From Alteromonas sp047556435 (GTDB lineage: Bacteria; Pseudomonadota; Gammaproteobacteria; Enterobacterales; Alteromonadaceae), in the NCBI RefSeq assembly GCF_047556435.1, contig NZ_CP180210.1, positions 4,340,001 through 4,404,000 on the forward strand: a stretch of DNA of 64,000 nucleotides, in the 5' to 3' direction. Shown here one piece after another: positions 17,904 through 27,574 of the stretch. Every line of letters begins with the position of its first letter. Position 1 is the first letter of the stretch. Both the position numbers and the translations under genes were made by a program. The notes beneath the pieces are model-generated. The model did not search any database. It saw only the letters and a program-made list of their open reading frames with translations, and was not told where the DNA came from.

Positions 17904-20369
17904 ATGAGTAGACGTAACCGCCATCTGTTCTGGGTTATCCCAGTGCTTTCCATGATGGTTCAGCTGCCTGTCGCCACAGCAGCCATAAAACAAACCAAAG
18001 GCGACTTTGAAGATAAATTCCGCCAGCTCGATGAAGTTCTGCCGACGCCAAACGTTTACCGTAATGCGGCAGGCGAACCGGGACATCAGTACTGGCAACA
18101 GAAAGTCGATTATAAAATCGATGTGAAACTGGACGAAGAAAAGCGTCGTCTGGAAGCCTCTGAAAACATTACATACACCAATAACTCGCCAGACACGCTG
18201 AAGTATTTGTGGATCCAACTCGATCAAAACAAATTCCGCAATGATTCTATGTCTGCATTGTCGACCAACTTCGGTGGTATCGGAAATCGCGGTCCGGCTA
18301 CAGAAAGCGCCTCATCAGATAAGCCTGCGCGTTTAAGCATGGGCGCGCTGCGTCGTCAGCAGTTTGTTGAAGACAACGAACTGGGTTACGACATTCAGCG
18401 CGTTGAAAACAAAGCGGGTACGGACCTGCACCACGTGATTGTAGGCACGCTGATGCGTGTAGATCTGGCAACGCCGCTAAAGCCTGGTAAGCAGGTGACG
18501 TTCGATATTGATTTCGCCTTTAACATCGTTGAAGAAGATGCCGTATCTGCCCGTTCAGGCTATGAGCATTTCCCCGATGATGAGCGCGAAGGCGGCAACG
18601 ATATTTTCCTGCTGGCGCAATGGTTCCCACGTCTGGCTGCATACACTGACTATGAAGCCTGGACCAATAAAGAATTTATTGGCCGCGGTGAATTCACGCT
18701 GGAATTCGGTAACTACGATGTGAACATCACGGTACCGGCAGACCATGTTGTGTCTTCTACCGGCGTGCTGCAAAACCCGAACGATGTACTAACCAAAACC
18801 CAGCGTGACCGCCTGAAGAAAGCGGAAACGGCGGACCGCACCGTCTTTATCGTGACGCCGGAAGAGGCGCTGGAAAACGAGAAAGAAGGTACCAGCAAAA
18901 CCAAAACCTGGCGCTTCCAGGCAGAAAACGTACGTGACTTTGCCTGGGCCTCATCGCGTAAGTTCATGTGGGATGCGCGCGGTTTCCAGCAGGGCGGTGA
19001 TGTACAGCCTCTGGTAATGGCGATGTCTTTCTATCCGAAAGAAGGTGGCGACCTGTGGAAGAAGTATTCCACTGAAGCCGTTATTCACACCATGGACGTA
19101 TACAACCGCTTCTCATTTGATTACCCGTACCCGGTTGCGCAATCGGTTAACGGCCCGGTGGGCGGCATGGAATATCCCATGATCACCTTCAACGGCCCAC
19201 GTACAGAGCTTCGTGATGATGGTTCTCGCACCTACTCACTGGCAGAAAAGCGTTTCCTGATTGGCGTGGTTATCCACGAAATCGGGCATATCTATTTCCC
19301 TATGATCGTGAACTCTGACGAGCGTCAGTGGACCTGGATGGATGAAGGCTTAAACAGCTTCTTAGACGGCGTTGCCGGTCGCGAATGGGATCCAAACATT
19401 CCGTGGGGCGTTGAGCCGCGTGATATTACAGGCTATATGAAGTCATCTACGCAAGTGCCAATCATGACCCAGTCTGATTCTGTTCTGCGCTTAGGTCCCA
19501 ATGCCTACACCAAGCCTGCTGTGGCGCTGAATATTTTGCGCGAAACTATTTTAGGCCGTGAACTGTTCGACTTTGCGTTTAAAGAATACGCGCAGCGCTG
19601 GATGTTTAAACGTCCTACGCCAGCTGACTTCTTCCGCACCATGGAAGAGGCATCCGGTGTGGATCTTGACTGGTTCTGGCGTGGCTGGTTCTACTCTACC
19701 GATCATGTTGATATCTCTATCGACCGCGTTTACAAACTGCGCCTGGATACTGAAGATCCGGATATCGACTTTGCCCGCGAGCGTCAGGCGGAAAAAGAAA
19801 AACCGATGTCGCTGACTGACGAGCGCAATCGCGAGGAAGGCAAAAAGCTGTGGGTAGAGCGCTTTGATGACATCAAAGACTTTTACGACGAGAACGATCA
19901 GTTCACTGTGACCAATAAAGACCGTAACAAGTACCGCAAATTCCTGGACAAACTGGAGCCGTGGGAACGCAAAGCGTTTGAACGCGCCGTTCGTGAAGAT
20001 AAGAACTACTACGTTCTGGACTTCTCAAACCAAGGCGGTCTGGTGATGCCCATCATTCTGGAGCTGGAATTTACTGACGGCACCAAAGAGATGATGCGTA
20101 TTCCTGCAGAAATCTGGCGTCGTACGCCAAAAGCGGTAAGCAAACTGGTAGTCACAGAGAAAGACAAAGAACTGGTAAGTGTTACCGTTGATCCGCGCTG
20201 GGAAACGGCCGATGTAGACGTGGAAAACAACCATTATCCGCGCCGCATCATTCCTTCGCGCATCGAAGCGTATAAGTCCAAGCCTCGTGACGGCAAGGTA
20301 TACCGCGACCTGATGCACGAAATCAACACCAAGCTGGATGACGACAAAGAGGGCGAAGATGACAACTAA
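17904..20369 (+). CDS. M1-family zinc metallopeptidase, secreted
   Basis: 821 residues, signal peptide (about 1-26, after a basic SRRNRH). Zinc site HEXXH-(18)-E is complete: His458, Glu459, His462, Glu481. The upstream GGMEYP motif takes the place of GAMEN, as in a branch of bacterial M1 enzymes with broad or unknown specificity. The last ~200 residues are highly charged and end in an acidic tail. AAGGA lies 6 nt before the ATG. The stop region overlaps the DUF6702 gene. Probably a periplasmic or outer-membrane-associated aminopeptidase. Confidence 0.92.
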   Translation: MSRRNRHLFWVIPVLSMMVQLPVATAAIKQTKGDFEDKFRQLDEVLPTPNVYRNAAGEPGHQYWQQKVDYKIDVKLDEEKRRLEASENITYTNNSPDTLKYLWIQLDQNKFRNDSMSALSTNFGGIGNRGPATESASSDKPARLSMGALRRQQFVEDNELGYDIQRVENKAGTDLHHVIVGTLMRVDLATPLKPGKQVTFDIDFAFNIVEEDAVSARSGYEHFPDDEREGGNDIFLLAQWFPRLAAYTDYEAWTNKEFIGRGEFTLEFGNYDVNITVPADHVVSSTGVLQNPNDVLTKTQRDRLKKAETADRTVFIVTPEEALENEKEGTSKTKTWRFQAENVRDFAWASSRKFMWDARGFQQGGDVQPLVMAMSFYPKEGGDLWKKYSTEAVIHTMDVYNRFSFDYPYPVAQSVNGPVGGMEYPMITFNGPRTELRDDGSRTYSLAEKRFLIGVVIHEIGHIYFPMIVNSDERQWTWMDEGLNSFLDGVAGREWDPNIPWGVEPRDITGYMKSSTQVPIMTQSDSVLRLGPNAYTKPAVALNILRETILGRELFDFAFKEYAQRWMFKRPTPADFFRTMEEASGVDLDWFWRGWFYSTDHVDISIDRVYKLRLDTEDPDIDFARERQAEKEKPMSLTDERNREEGKKLWVERFDDIKDFYDENDQFTVTNKDRNKYRKFLDKLEPWERKAFERAVREDKNYYVLDFSNQGGLVMPIILELEFTDGTKEMMRIPAEIWRRTPKAVSKLVVTEKDKELVSVTVDPRWETADVDVENNHYPRRIIPSRIEAYKSKPRDGKVYRDLMHEINTKLDDDKEGEDDN

Positions 20370-20886
20370 GCTGTCTCGTTGTGCCCGGCAGTGGGGCCTG
20401 ATGGCCCTGCTGCTTATTGTGGCCTCTTCCGCATCAGCACATCAGATTAAAGCGGCTATTACGACAGTACTGTTCAACCCCAGAACAGAAAACATTGAAG
20501 TGATGCACCGGTTTAACATGCACGACGCTGAACACGCGGTGAAAATGCTGTTTGATAAGTCAGCCGATATTATGGGCGACACCAAAACGCAGCAGGCGTT
20601 TGCCGACTATGTGGATGAGCACTTCGCCATTCTGAATGCAGACGGTAAGCCGCTGGCGCTGAAACCGGTTGGCTATGAAACCGAAGGTAAGTTTTTCTGG
20701 GTGTATCAGGAAACGGCGCAGCCGCCGGCACTGGAAGGCCTGCAAATACGTCATGATGCGCTGCGGGATTTATGGCCCTCACAGGTCAATACGCTGAATG
20801 TAGAAGGTAACGGGCCACTGAAAACCCTTACCTTTACCGATAACGTGACCCTGCTTGAAGTGAGCTTTAACGCGCCACATCACTAG
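20359..20886 (+). CDS. DUF6702-family periplasmic protein
   Basis: 175 residues from the ATG at 20359, which overlaps the last codons of the M1 gene and has GAGGGCGAAG upstream; an in-frame ATG 7 codons earlier is less likely. Signal peptide ending ASAHQ (about residue 27), then a small beta-rich domain (HQIKAAITTVLFNPRTENIE..., quoted only as start HQIKAA). Translational overlap suggests the product works with the M1 peptidase, but the family has no assigned function. Confidence 0.8.
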   Translation: MTTKLSRCARQWGLMALLLIVASSASAHQIKAAITTVLFNPRTENIEVMHRFNMHDAEHAVKMLFDKSADIMGDTKTQQAFADYVDEHFAILNADGKPLALKPVGYETEGKFFWVYQETAQPPALEGLQIRHDALRDLWPSQVNTLNVEGNGPLKTLTFTDNVTLLEVSFNAPHH

Positions 20887-20893
20887 AAAAATG

Positions 20894-20930
20894 GCACAAC
20901 CAGCACGGCATAGCGCCTGGCTTGTTGTGC
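20894..20930. other. imperfect hairpin after the DUF6702 gene
   Basis: GCACAAC and GTTGTGC (7-bp arms, with additional CCAG/CTGG-like pairing inside) start 8 bp past the stop. There is no T tract, so it may be a processing stem rather than an intrinsic terminator. Confidence 0.3.
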
Positions 20931-21135
20931 TGCTTCACATGTATATGTTCTTCCCCCTTCTACTCTGGTAGTGCACTGCCGTTTTTCGAATCCTTTTCCA
21001 CCGGCAGCCTGACTTGCTGCAGTATCCTGTATGCCTGCGACCTTATGCCCATTCATACGTTCTGTACTCATCCGACTTTCATTATGATTTTTAAGCGATT
21101 ACTATTTAATCAACCCTTTTGTACAGGTATGAGTC

Positions 21136-21861
21136 ATGAAGTCCTTATTTGCAGTTTTACTAATGCTATCCACATCCGTGCTAACCGGTTGTGCAACACT
21201 TAACTTTCCATCTCCTATGACAGAAACCGAAGTGTTCGACAAACTGGTTAGTGTGGAGCCAGTTGCCCCCAAAGAAAAAATTTACCGTCAGTACGTTACC
21301 GATGGCCGCTACCTTCAATTTGAACGTATCGACGAGAACAATATCATTTATGGCTGGTATACCTGTACAGACTGTACGTGGACCCGGTCAAAATTCTTAG
21401 CCTTGTATGACGGTAGCTATCTTTATCTGACTTACGGTCATCATGAGGAATTCTTTTTGGAGTCACCGGAAAATAAACGTCAACATCCGGACTTCTCTCA
21501 CTGGTCATGGAGTACGATCAATAAGTATCAAATAGAGGGCCGCAACCTTATTATGAGAGGGCAAATTCGCAAGTGTGTCTACGATTCACCGCAAATACGG
21601 GAATGGGATAACAGCCCGTGGACATACGATGGCGATATTGACTGTCTGTATAAAAACCGGGGCACCTATCAAAGTATTTATGTCGCTACCATTGACGAAA
21701 CCCTGACCGGACAGCGAAGCTCTATTGTTGGCACCGAGCAGGATGCAATCCCCGCTGATGTACGAAACAAGTTGACTGGTCTGAAAGATTTATACGAACA
21801 GGGGCTGATTACACAGGAAGAATATGAAGAAAAGCGTCGGGAAGTTCTCGATAGCCTGTAG
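21136..21861 (+). CDS. lipoprotein with C-terminal SHOCT-like domain
   Basis: 241 residues. Lipobox VLTGC puts the lipidated Cys at residue 19. The body (about 40-200) has a CTDCTW cysteine pair and many aromatic residues and is not recognised. The last ~30 residues (GLKDLYEQGLITQEEYEEKR) form a SHOCT-type helical hairpin, a short oligomerisation module. A strong terminator follows, so it is probably monocistronic. Confidence 0.75.
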   Translation: MKSLFAVLLMLSTSVLTGCATLNFPSPMTETEVFDKLVSVEPVAPKEKIYRQYVTDGRYLQFERIDENNIIYGWYTCTDCTWTRSKFLALYDGSYLYLTYGHHEEFFLESPENKRQHPDFSHWSWSTINKYQIEGRNLIMRGQIRKCVYDSPQIREWDNSPWTYDGDIDCLYKNRGTYQSIYVATIDETLTGQRSSIVGTEQDAIPADVRNKLTGLKDLYEQGLITQEEYEEKRREVLDSL

Positions 21862-21871
21862 TACTCCTAAT

Positions 21872-21893
21872 AAAGCGGCTTCGGCCGCTTTTT
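21872..21893 (+). terminator. rho-independent terminator of the SHOCT lipoprotein gene
   Basis: Perfect 8-bp stem AAAGCGGC-TTCG-GCCGCTTT with a UUCG tetraloop and a T run, 10 bp after the stop. Confidence 0.92.
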
Positions 21894-22194
21894 ATATCCC
21901 GATTCACCAGCCCGCGTTTTTAAGTGTCAGCATGATCTTCGCCTTTGATCCAAGCGCCTGGCTATCCCTGGGAAATGAGACATAGTTACTGTGGTCTGCA
22001 CTGTATTATTGCTTACGAACTAACCGCAGGCTCTGCACGAGCCGATATTGCTCATTATTCATTCTCCGCCTTTGCGCCAGGCGCAGGTCATCATTTATTC
22101 CCCTTTTCTACGCCAGAAGTCTTAGGTGGCAACATTGACCCACTATGCACACCTGAAGCATTATGATGGCTATCAGGATAATTGAGGAACATCC
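21894..22194 (+). other. 301-bp intergenic region before the small membrane protein
   Basis: No gene seen; a 73-codon plus frame at 21945 has no ribosome site and an unconvincing product. Its right end carries a promoter-like pair (separate entry) and an AGGATAATTGAGGAAC leader for the next gene. Confidence 0.5.
22135..22164 (+). promoter_or_regulatory. sigma-70-like promoter before the 90-residue membrane protein
   Basis: TTGACC (22135) and CATTAT (22159) are separated by 18 bp and lie 30 bp before the ATG. Assigned by eye. Confidence 0.45.
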
Positions 22195-22467
22195 ATGAGT
22201 GACAAACCTGCAGACAGTGAGTTTGGTAATAAAAAAAATATCATGTGGGTACTGCTCTCCGGCGCGATGGCAATCACCTTTATCGTCCTCATGTTTTTAC
22301 CGGACTCAGGCACCGGAACGGGCATGATTGCCGTTTACGCTTCTATGCTATGGTGCGGCCTGTTCGGCGCTGCCCTTGGCCGTTATTTCAATAAAAATGG
22401 CTGGATAGGATTTGCTATTGGCAGTGTCGTGGGACTAGTGATCCAAATGCTCTCGCAGCTGGTTTAA
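22195..22467 (+). CDS. small two- or three-helix membrane protein
   Basis: 90 residues with GAGGAAC 5 nt before the ATG. A hydrophilic N terminus (1-15) is followed by helices at about 17-36, 42-60 and 70-88, with a glycine-rich C-terminal segment (IGFAIGSVVGLVIQ). It precedes the ABC1-family gene by 27 bp, so they are probably co-transcribed. No family recognised. Confidence 0.65.
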   Translation: MSDKPADSEFGNKKNIMWVLLSGAMAITFIVLMFLPDSGTGTGMIAVYASMLWCGLFGAALGRYFNKNGWIGFAIGSVVGLVIQMLSQLV

Positions 22468-22494
22468 AAATCAAACCTTTAACCCGAGTATGTC

Positions 22495-23808
22495 ATGGCA
22501 AATGAAAAGCCTGGTAAGCGAGTACCTGCCGGCAGACTCGCCAGAGTCGGCCGTCTGGGAGCGTTAGCGGGTCGAATTGCATCCAGCGTAGTAACACAAG
22601 GCGCCGGCCAGTGGATGAGAGGTGAGCGCCCTCAGCTATCATCGTTGTTGTTAACGCCTGCCAACATCACCCGCATCGCCAATCAACTCGCCACGATGCG
22701 CGGCGCGGCGATGAAAATCGGTCAGTTGATTTCCATGGATGGCGGTGATTTTCTGCCTCCGGAGCTGGCCGAGATCCTCGCTCGCCTTCGGGAAGACGCA
22801 GAGCCTATGCCTAAGGCACAACTTATCAATGTGCTTGACCGAAACTGGGGCGAGGGATGGCAGGACACGCTGCTGTATTTTTCTTTCGCGCCCGTCGCGG
22901 CGGCGTCCATAGGCCAGGTGCACAAGACGATTACAATGGATGGCGAGACGCTGGCCGTAAAAGTACAGTACCCGGGTGTAAAGGAAAGAATTGATGCGGA
23001 TGTAGACAACGTATCTTCGCTTATAAGATTATCCGGTCTTATTCCCAAAGATGTTGCACTAAACACCATTCTGGATGATGCAAAAGCGCAGTTACATCAG
23101 GAGGCGGACTATCAGCGTGAGGCCAAGATGCTAACGCGGTATCAAGCGCTTTGCGGTGACTCCGATCTTTTCATAACTCCTTCCGTCTATCCGGCCCTCA
23201 CGACAGAGACAGTGCTGGCAATGACCTATCTCAACGGCGATCCTATTGAAAGCCTGCAAAGTGCTGATCAGGCGACCCGTAACACCGTAATGACTGGCCT
23301 GATGCGGCTGTTCTTTCAGGAAGTGTTTGATTTTCGGTTACTGCAAAGCGACCCTAATCTGGCCAATTATCGCTATCAGAGGGACACCGGCAAGGTGATA
23401 CTCCTTGATTTTGGCGCTACTCGTGAAATCCCCCCATCTGTCAGCGAAGGTTACCGCACGTTGTTACAGGCGGCGTCACGTAATGATCCGGAGTTGATGA
23501 GAAAGACGGCATTAGAATTGGGCCTGATGCTCGAAACTCACACTCAGCGCCAGCAAGATGCTGTAGTAGAGATGGGGCTTACCGCGTGTGAAGCCGTAAG
23601 GTCGGATACCCCGTATGATTTTGGCCAGACAGAGTTATTGATGCGACTGCACAATATGGGTATGTCACTGACCTACGAGCATAACTTCTGGCATGTGCCA
23701 CCGGCAGATGCACTGTTTATTCACCGCAAGCTCGGCGGTTTGTATTTGTTAGCAAAACGTCTCGACGCTCAGGTAGACATGCAGGCCGTTGCTTCCCCCT
23801 GGCTTTGA
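22495..23808 (+). CDS. ABC1/AarF/UbiB-family atypical kinase
   Basis: 437 residues of the ABC1 (ADCK/COQ8) family. The N-terminal KxGQ signature is seen as AAMKIGQLISMD (about 75-86), the Ala-rich loop and GQVH (AAASIGQVH) follow, then the SDPNLANY catalytic-loop equivalent and LLDFGATRE with the metal-binding DFG. It lacks the C-terminal membrane helices of UbiB, so it is an AarF paralogue rather than UbiB itself. Likely role: ATPase/kinase-like support of isoprenoid-quinone or lipid metabolism. Confidence 0.88.
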   Translation: MANEKPGKRVPAGRLARVGRLGALAGRIASSVVTQGAGQWMRGERPQLSSLLLTPANITRIANQLATMRGAAMKIGQLISMDGGDFLPPELAEILARLREDAEPMPKAQLINVLDRNWGEGWQDTLLYFSFAPVAAASIGQVHKTITMDGETLAVKVQYPGVKERIDADVDNVSSLIRLSGLIPKDVALNTILDDAKAQLHQEADYQREAKMLTRYQALCGDSDLFITPSVYPALTTETVLAMTYLNGDPIESLQSADQATRNTVMTGLMRLFFQEVFDFRLLQSDPNLANYRYQRDTGKVILLDFGATREIPPSVSEGYRTLLQAASRNDPELMRKTALELGLMLETHTQRQQDAVVEMGLTACEAVRSDTPYDFGQTELLMRLHNMGMSLTYEHNFWHVPPADALFIHRKLGGLYLLAKRLDAQVDMQAVASPWL

Positions 23809-23860
23809 TTACCTTCCGCACGGCTTGTGGTGATCACTGTCTTCATAATGAATACAACAT

Positions 23861-23890
23861 GCTAGCCGATACAGGCTAGCTAGTGCTTTT
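23861..23890 (+). terminator. possible terminator after the ABC1-family gene
   Basis: Perfect 7-bp stem GCTAGCC-GATACA-GGCTAGC followed, after TAGTGC, by only four T residues. Confidence 0.4.
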
Positions 23891-23963
23891 GTGACAATAA
23901 CAGGCGTAATCAGGTATTACGTGAACCAGTTCGGCGACTGCTCACGCTTGCCCTTCGCAGAGT

Positions 23964-24278
23964 TTAATAGGGAAGCGTCATGCTGAAGGGCAACGCCATT
24001 TGCTCAGCGCTTTTTGGGGGGTTACCTATCATTTCATCGTAAGGGGTATCGTGCTTCATAACAGCCTGATCCACCTTGCAGTGGGCAAATGTCTCGCGGA
24101 TCTGTCCGGCGCTGTAAAAACGTTTGGGATTGTCGTTTTCGTCATAAACCAGCCCGGTGTTATCACCCACAGCCAGCCAGACAAGATACACGTTCATTTC
24201 ATAAGACTGCACTTCAAGATAATCAATTTCCAACGCGCTCTGGATGACATCCTTATAATGAAATTTGTGCATAGCCAT
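23964..24278 (-). CDS. DUF6482-like small protein
   Basis: 104 residues, cytoplasmic, with GAGTGG before the ATG. The start-to-end pattern (ALEIDYLEVQSYEMNVYLV ... GLVYDENDNPKRFYSAGQIR, quoted in parts) is that of the DUF6482 family common in Alteromonadales and Oceanospirillales. No function is known. Followed on the same strand by the AGMO-like gene after about 170 bp read in reverse. Confidence 0.7.
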   Translation of the reverse strand: MAMHKFHYKDVIQSALEIDYLEVQSYEMNVYLVWLAVGDNTGLVYDENDNPKRFYSAGQIRETFAHCKVDQAVMKHDTPYDEMIGNPPKSAEQMALPFSMTLPY

Positions 24279-24450
24279 TTTGCCACTCTCAGTCAGTAAT
24301 TCAAAAGAAGCACAATATCGTTTCTGACAGCGACTGGGGCGGGCTCAGCTTGACGCCTGTTCATCTCGCTACACAAGCTAGAAAGACGCTGCAAATAAAT
24401 AACCCGCTGGAGCTATTCTCCATTACCTTATCGGCGCGACGCCGTCAGAA

Positions 24451-25707
24451 CTATTCGCTCCATTTACGCAGGGTAAGATCTTCGGGGTCATCCTCACCAA
24501 TGAAGTTTTTGTCATCTTGTCTGACAACCCACAGCAGCATAACAAGACTGACAGCATGCAGAGTCAGTGAAGCAGTGACCAGTGCGCCCGGTAACCCCAC
24601 AGCCAACCAAAGCAGAGGAAGAGCGAGTAACCGCGGGCTTTCCAGCGCCAGTGCCATCTTAGACTGCTGCAGGACAAACCCAATTTGCACACAGGACAAA
24701 AACACACTTATCATTAGCACGGCTTGTTGCGCACCGGATATTCTCTCTATATTCAACAGCAGGTATACCGCAGTACCCAGCATCAGAATATGCTGTACAA
24801 CGCAGTACTTGTTCACGGATGCGTTCAATGCCGGATTGTATTTTTTAAAGTCAGACAGGGGCGACTTAACCACCGGGTATTTTTCTGCAACATCCGCCGG
24901 TCGCCAGCCTGTGCGACCGAACCACACCCGCCACTTGTCCCGCCACCGCCGGGTATGGTAACTGTCGTGAAGCAGCTGTGAATACACCTGTAAATTTGCC
25001 CATACGGGATTGAAACTCTTTAAGGCGCCGCGGATACCATAAACGGGCCTGGCATTCTTCATCTCCGGGATAAACGTGCCAAACAATCTGTCCCACAGAA
25101 TAAAAACGCCACCGTAATTTTTATCGATATACACGCGGTTTTGCGCATGATGAACCCGATGGTTAGAAGGCGTGACAAACACCCACTCCATCCATCCCAG
25201 TTTATCAATGTACTGGGTATGCACCCAAAACTGGTACACCAGATTCAGAGCGGCAACAGTAATGACCATTTCCGGAGGAAAACCCATCATTGCCATTGGC
25301 AGATAAAACACCCAGCTAAATAAAGCACCACTGGTTTGTCTTAAGGCGGTGGTGAGGTTGTAATCTTCACTGGAATGATGAACCACGTGGGCGGCCCATA
25401 AAAGGCTCATCTCGTGCCCCATGCGATGGTTCCAGTAATAGAAAAAATCGTAAACGATAAAGGCGGCAATCCAGGTCCATATGGAATCCGGGAGAACCGT
25501 CAGCGCCAAAGCATCAAATACCAGCACGTACATGGTGAGCGGAATAAGCTGATGCAATAGTGTCATCAAGCGGGAAAGTACGCCGGCGCTCAGACTGGTC
25601 AGCGCATCGTTTATGCGGTAGTGACCATTTTTACTTCGCACATCAAGATACCATTCAATGCCAATCAGCAGGAAAAATGCAGGGATTGCGAATAGAATGA
25701 TGGTCAT
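24451..25707 (-). CDS. sterol-desaturase/fatty-acid-hydroxylase family membrane protein, AGMO-like
   Basis: 418 residues with several membrane helices and the di-iron histidine boxes of the fatty-acid hydroxylase superfamily: HRMGHEMSLLW with AHVVHHSSEDYN and SNHRVHHAQN, plus a further His in WVHTQYID. Length and the C-terminal hydrophobic half resemble alkylglycerol monooxygenase (TMEM195) homologues. Predicted reaction: O2-dependent hydroxylation or desaturation of a lipid in the inner membrane; the substrate is unknown. Confidence 0.85.
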   Translation of the reverse strand: MTIILFAIPAFFLLIGIEWYLDVRSKNGHYRINDALTSLSAGVLSRLMTLLHQLIPLTMYVLVFDALALTVLPDSIWTWIAAFIVYDFFYYWNHRMGHEMSLLWAAHVVHHSSEDYNLTTALRQTSGALFSWVFYLPMAMMGFPPEMVITVAALNLVYQFWVHTQYIDKLGWMEWVFVTPSNHRVHHAQNRVYIDKNYGGVFILWDRLFGTFIPEMKNARPVYGIRGALKSFNPVWANLQVYSQLLHDSYHTRRWRDKWRVWFGRTGWRPADVAEKYPVVKSPLSDFKKYNPALNASVNKYCVVQHILMLGTAVYLLLNIERISGAQQAVLMISVFLSCVQIGFVLQQSKMALALESPRLLALPLLWLAVGLPGALVTASLTLHAVSLVMLLWVVRQDDKNFIGEDDPEDLTLRKWSE

Positions 25708-25967
25708 AGATGGCTCGCTGTTTTTTTAGACGATGTTAATAGAATGTATCGCCTTTTCAAGTATTTCCTGTAATTTCCCTCTCAAAACCCCGCTAAACCC
25801 GAGGAATCATGAAATAAAAGCGATCAAATTCTGTCCTTTTTAAGTAGAAAAGTGTTAGAAAAGAGGAATTTGGCCTTACTTCGGAACCAATCCGTCTATA
25901 GATTTTCCAATATATTGCATTATCTCTGATAGTATTAAGCAAGGACTGAAAACACGGTGGAGACATT

Positions 25968-26831
25968 ATGAGTGAAGCGTCAGAAAAACGAACACTAGCC
26001 CCGCACCTGATTATTGTCGGTGTCATCGTCATAGTTATATTGGCCGTGCTTTTCTGGCCGTCTGATGATGAGCCTGAAGAAGTGATGGTTGATGAGCCTG
26101 AAGTTACCCAGCCAGACAATACGATGCCGGATGAGCCTGAGTTAATCGAACCTGAACCTGCACCATCAACGGTGGAGCTCGATCCGGAAGCGGAAGTCGA
26201 TCCCATGCCGGAACCTCAGGAACCGGATCCGGAGCCTTTGGATACCAGCGACCCTGCAATAAAGTCTTCGCTACAGGACATTTCTGAAGCTAACTCGGCA
26301 CAGGTTAACCGACTTCTTGTCAACGAAGCGCTACTGCAACGTTTTGTGGTGACAGTGACTAACCTGGCAGATGAAGAGATGGCCCCAAACCATCAGTTGC
26401 TTACGCCTCCCGATCAGCCTTTCAGAACATACTCCCAGGCTGATAAAGAATGGATAGATGCTGCCAGTTACAAACGTTACACCCCGTACGTTGATATGTT
26501 GGAATCGTTTGATAACGACGCCCTGCTGAACCTTTACAACATGTATAAGGGCGATATTCAGGCTAAATATGCAGAGATTGGTGAAGATCCTGATGAACCA
26601 TTCGATCAGAAGCTGGTTGAGGCGATTGATGAGCTGCTGGACACCCCAGAGGTGCCAGTGCCGGTTGAAGTCTATACCGATTCTGTCGCTTACAAGTATG
26701 CAGACCCTCGTCTTGAAAATCTGAGTACACCGCAGAAGCAACTGCTGCGCACCGGACCGGATAATATGCGCCGTATCAAGGCGAAGCTGCGCGAAATTCA
26801 GGATATGTTGCAAGAAAATGGATCTGAGTAG
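25968..26831 (+). CDS. DUF3014-domain protein, membrane-anchored
   Basis: 287 residues. One membrane helix (about 16-34) is followed by a Pro/Glu/Asp-rich linker (about 38-98; repeated EPE/DEPE), then the DUF3014 domain (about 100-280). Topology N-in with a periplasmic C-terminal domain. GGTGGAG lies before the ATG. The last codons overlap the DUF1285 gene, so the two are translated together; this pairing is usual in gammaproteobacteria. Function unknown. Confidence 0.87.
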   Translation: MSEASEKRTLAPHLIIVGVIVIVILAVLFWPSDDEPEEVMVDEPEVTQPDNTMPDEPELIEPEPAPSTVELDPEAEVDPMPEPQEPDPEPLDTSDPAIKSSLQDISEANSAQVNRLLVNEALLQRFVVTVTNLADEEMAPNHQLLTPPDQPFRTYSQADKEWIDAASYKRYTPYVDMLESFDNDALLNLYNMYKGDIQAKYAEIGEDPDEPFDQKLVEAIDELLDTPEVPVPVEVYTDSVAYKYADPRLENLSTPQKQLLRTGPDNMRRIKAKLREIQDMLQENGSE

Positions 26832-27384
26832 ATTTCAGCAACAGTTGTCAGGGACGCAGGACGCGTCCCGCTCTTTGCCGCCTGTCGATAAGTGGGATCC
26901 GGACTTCTGTGGCGATCTGAATATGGTAATTACGCTGGATGGGCGCTGGTTCTACGAGAATTCGCCTATCGGGCGTCAGTCTCTGGTAAAGCTCTTTTCT
27001 ACGGTACTGAAAAAAGAAGGTGATAAGTATTATCTTGTCACACCGGTAGAAAAAGTGGGCATACAGGTAGAAGACGTACCTTTTGTAATTACCAACTGGC
27101 GTCGTGATGGCGACGCGCTCATTCTGACCACGCAAACCGGCGATGATTGCATTATTGGAAACAACCATCCTATTGAATTACGTTCGCCACCGCCGCCGTT
27201 AGCGGACCCAGACGCTACCCCAATTCCTTATATTAATGTTCGGCGTAACCTGTGGGGACGACTGCATCAGAATGTGTATTACCAGTTACTGGAACACGCC
27301 GACTCGAGCACCGATGATATGGGGAAAACCACGTGGACGATTACCAGCCAGGGAACGTCCTTCTGTATTGGCGAAGTGAAGTAA
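26818..27384 (+). CDS. DUF1285-domain protein
   Basis: 188 residues with the DUF1285 core (PPVDKWDPDFCGDLNMVI near residues 21-38, then GRWFYENSPI and RQSLVKLF). Soluble, beta-rich, no signal peptide. The ATG is 14 bp inside the DUF3014 gene. The family has no established function. Confidence 0.87.
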   Translation: MDLSRFQQQLSGTQDASRSLPPVDKWDPDFCGDLNMVITLDGRWFYENSPIGRQSLVKLFSTVLKKEGDKYYLVTPVEKVGIQVEDVPFVITNWRRDGDALILTTQTGDDCIIGNNHPIELRSPPPPLADPDATPIPYINVRRNLWGRLHQNVYYQLLEHADSSTDDMGKTTWTITSQGTSFCIGEVK

Positions 27385-27574
27385 CCACGCATTACTGCCA
27401 GACGCTTCCCGCAACAGGATAGGTCGCTGTTGGCAACCAGTCCGGTTACTGACATCGGGTTTATACTCCTTCACACGATTATCTCACCGGAACGCGCTTT
27501 ATCGTATCTGAGTTTGCGTTGCCAAGCCGGCTACCCTAGAGTAAAAATCTCCAAACCAGAAAAGAATTACAACA

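Noticed and set aside
20922..21203. 93-codon plus-strand frame after DUF6702
   Set aside because: Starts inside a hairpin and overlaps the start of the SHOCT lipoprotein in another frame.
21945..22166. 73-codon plus-strand frame
   Set aside because: No ribosome site, implausible composition, and it covers the likely promoter of the next gene.
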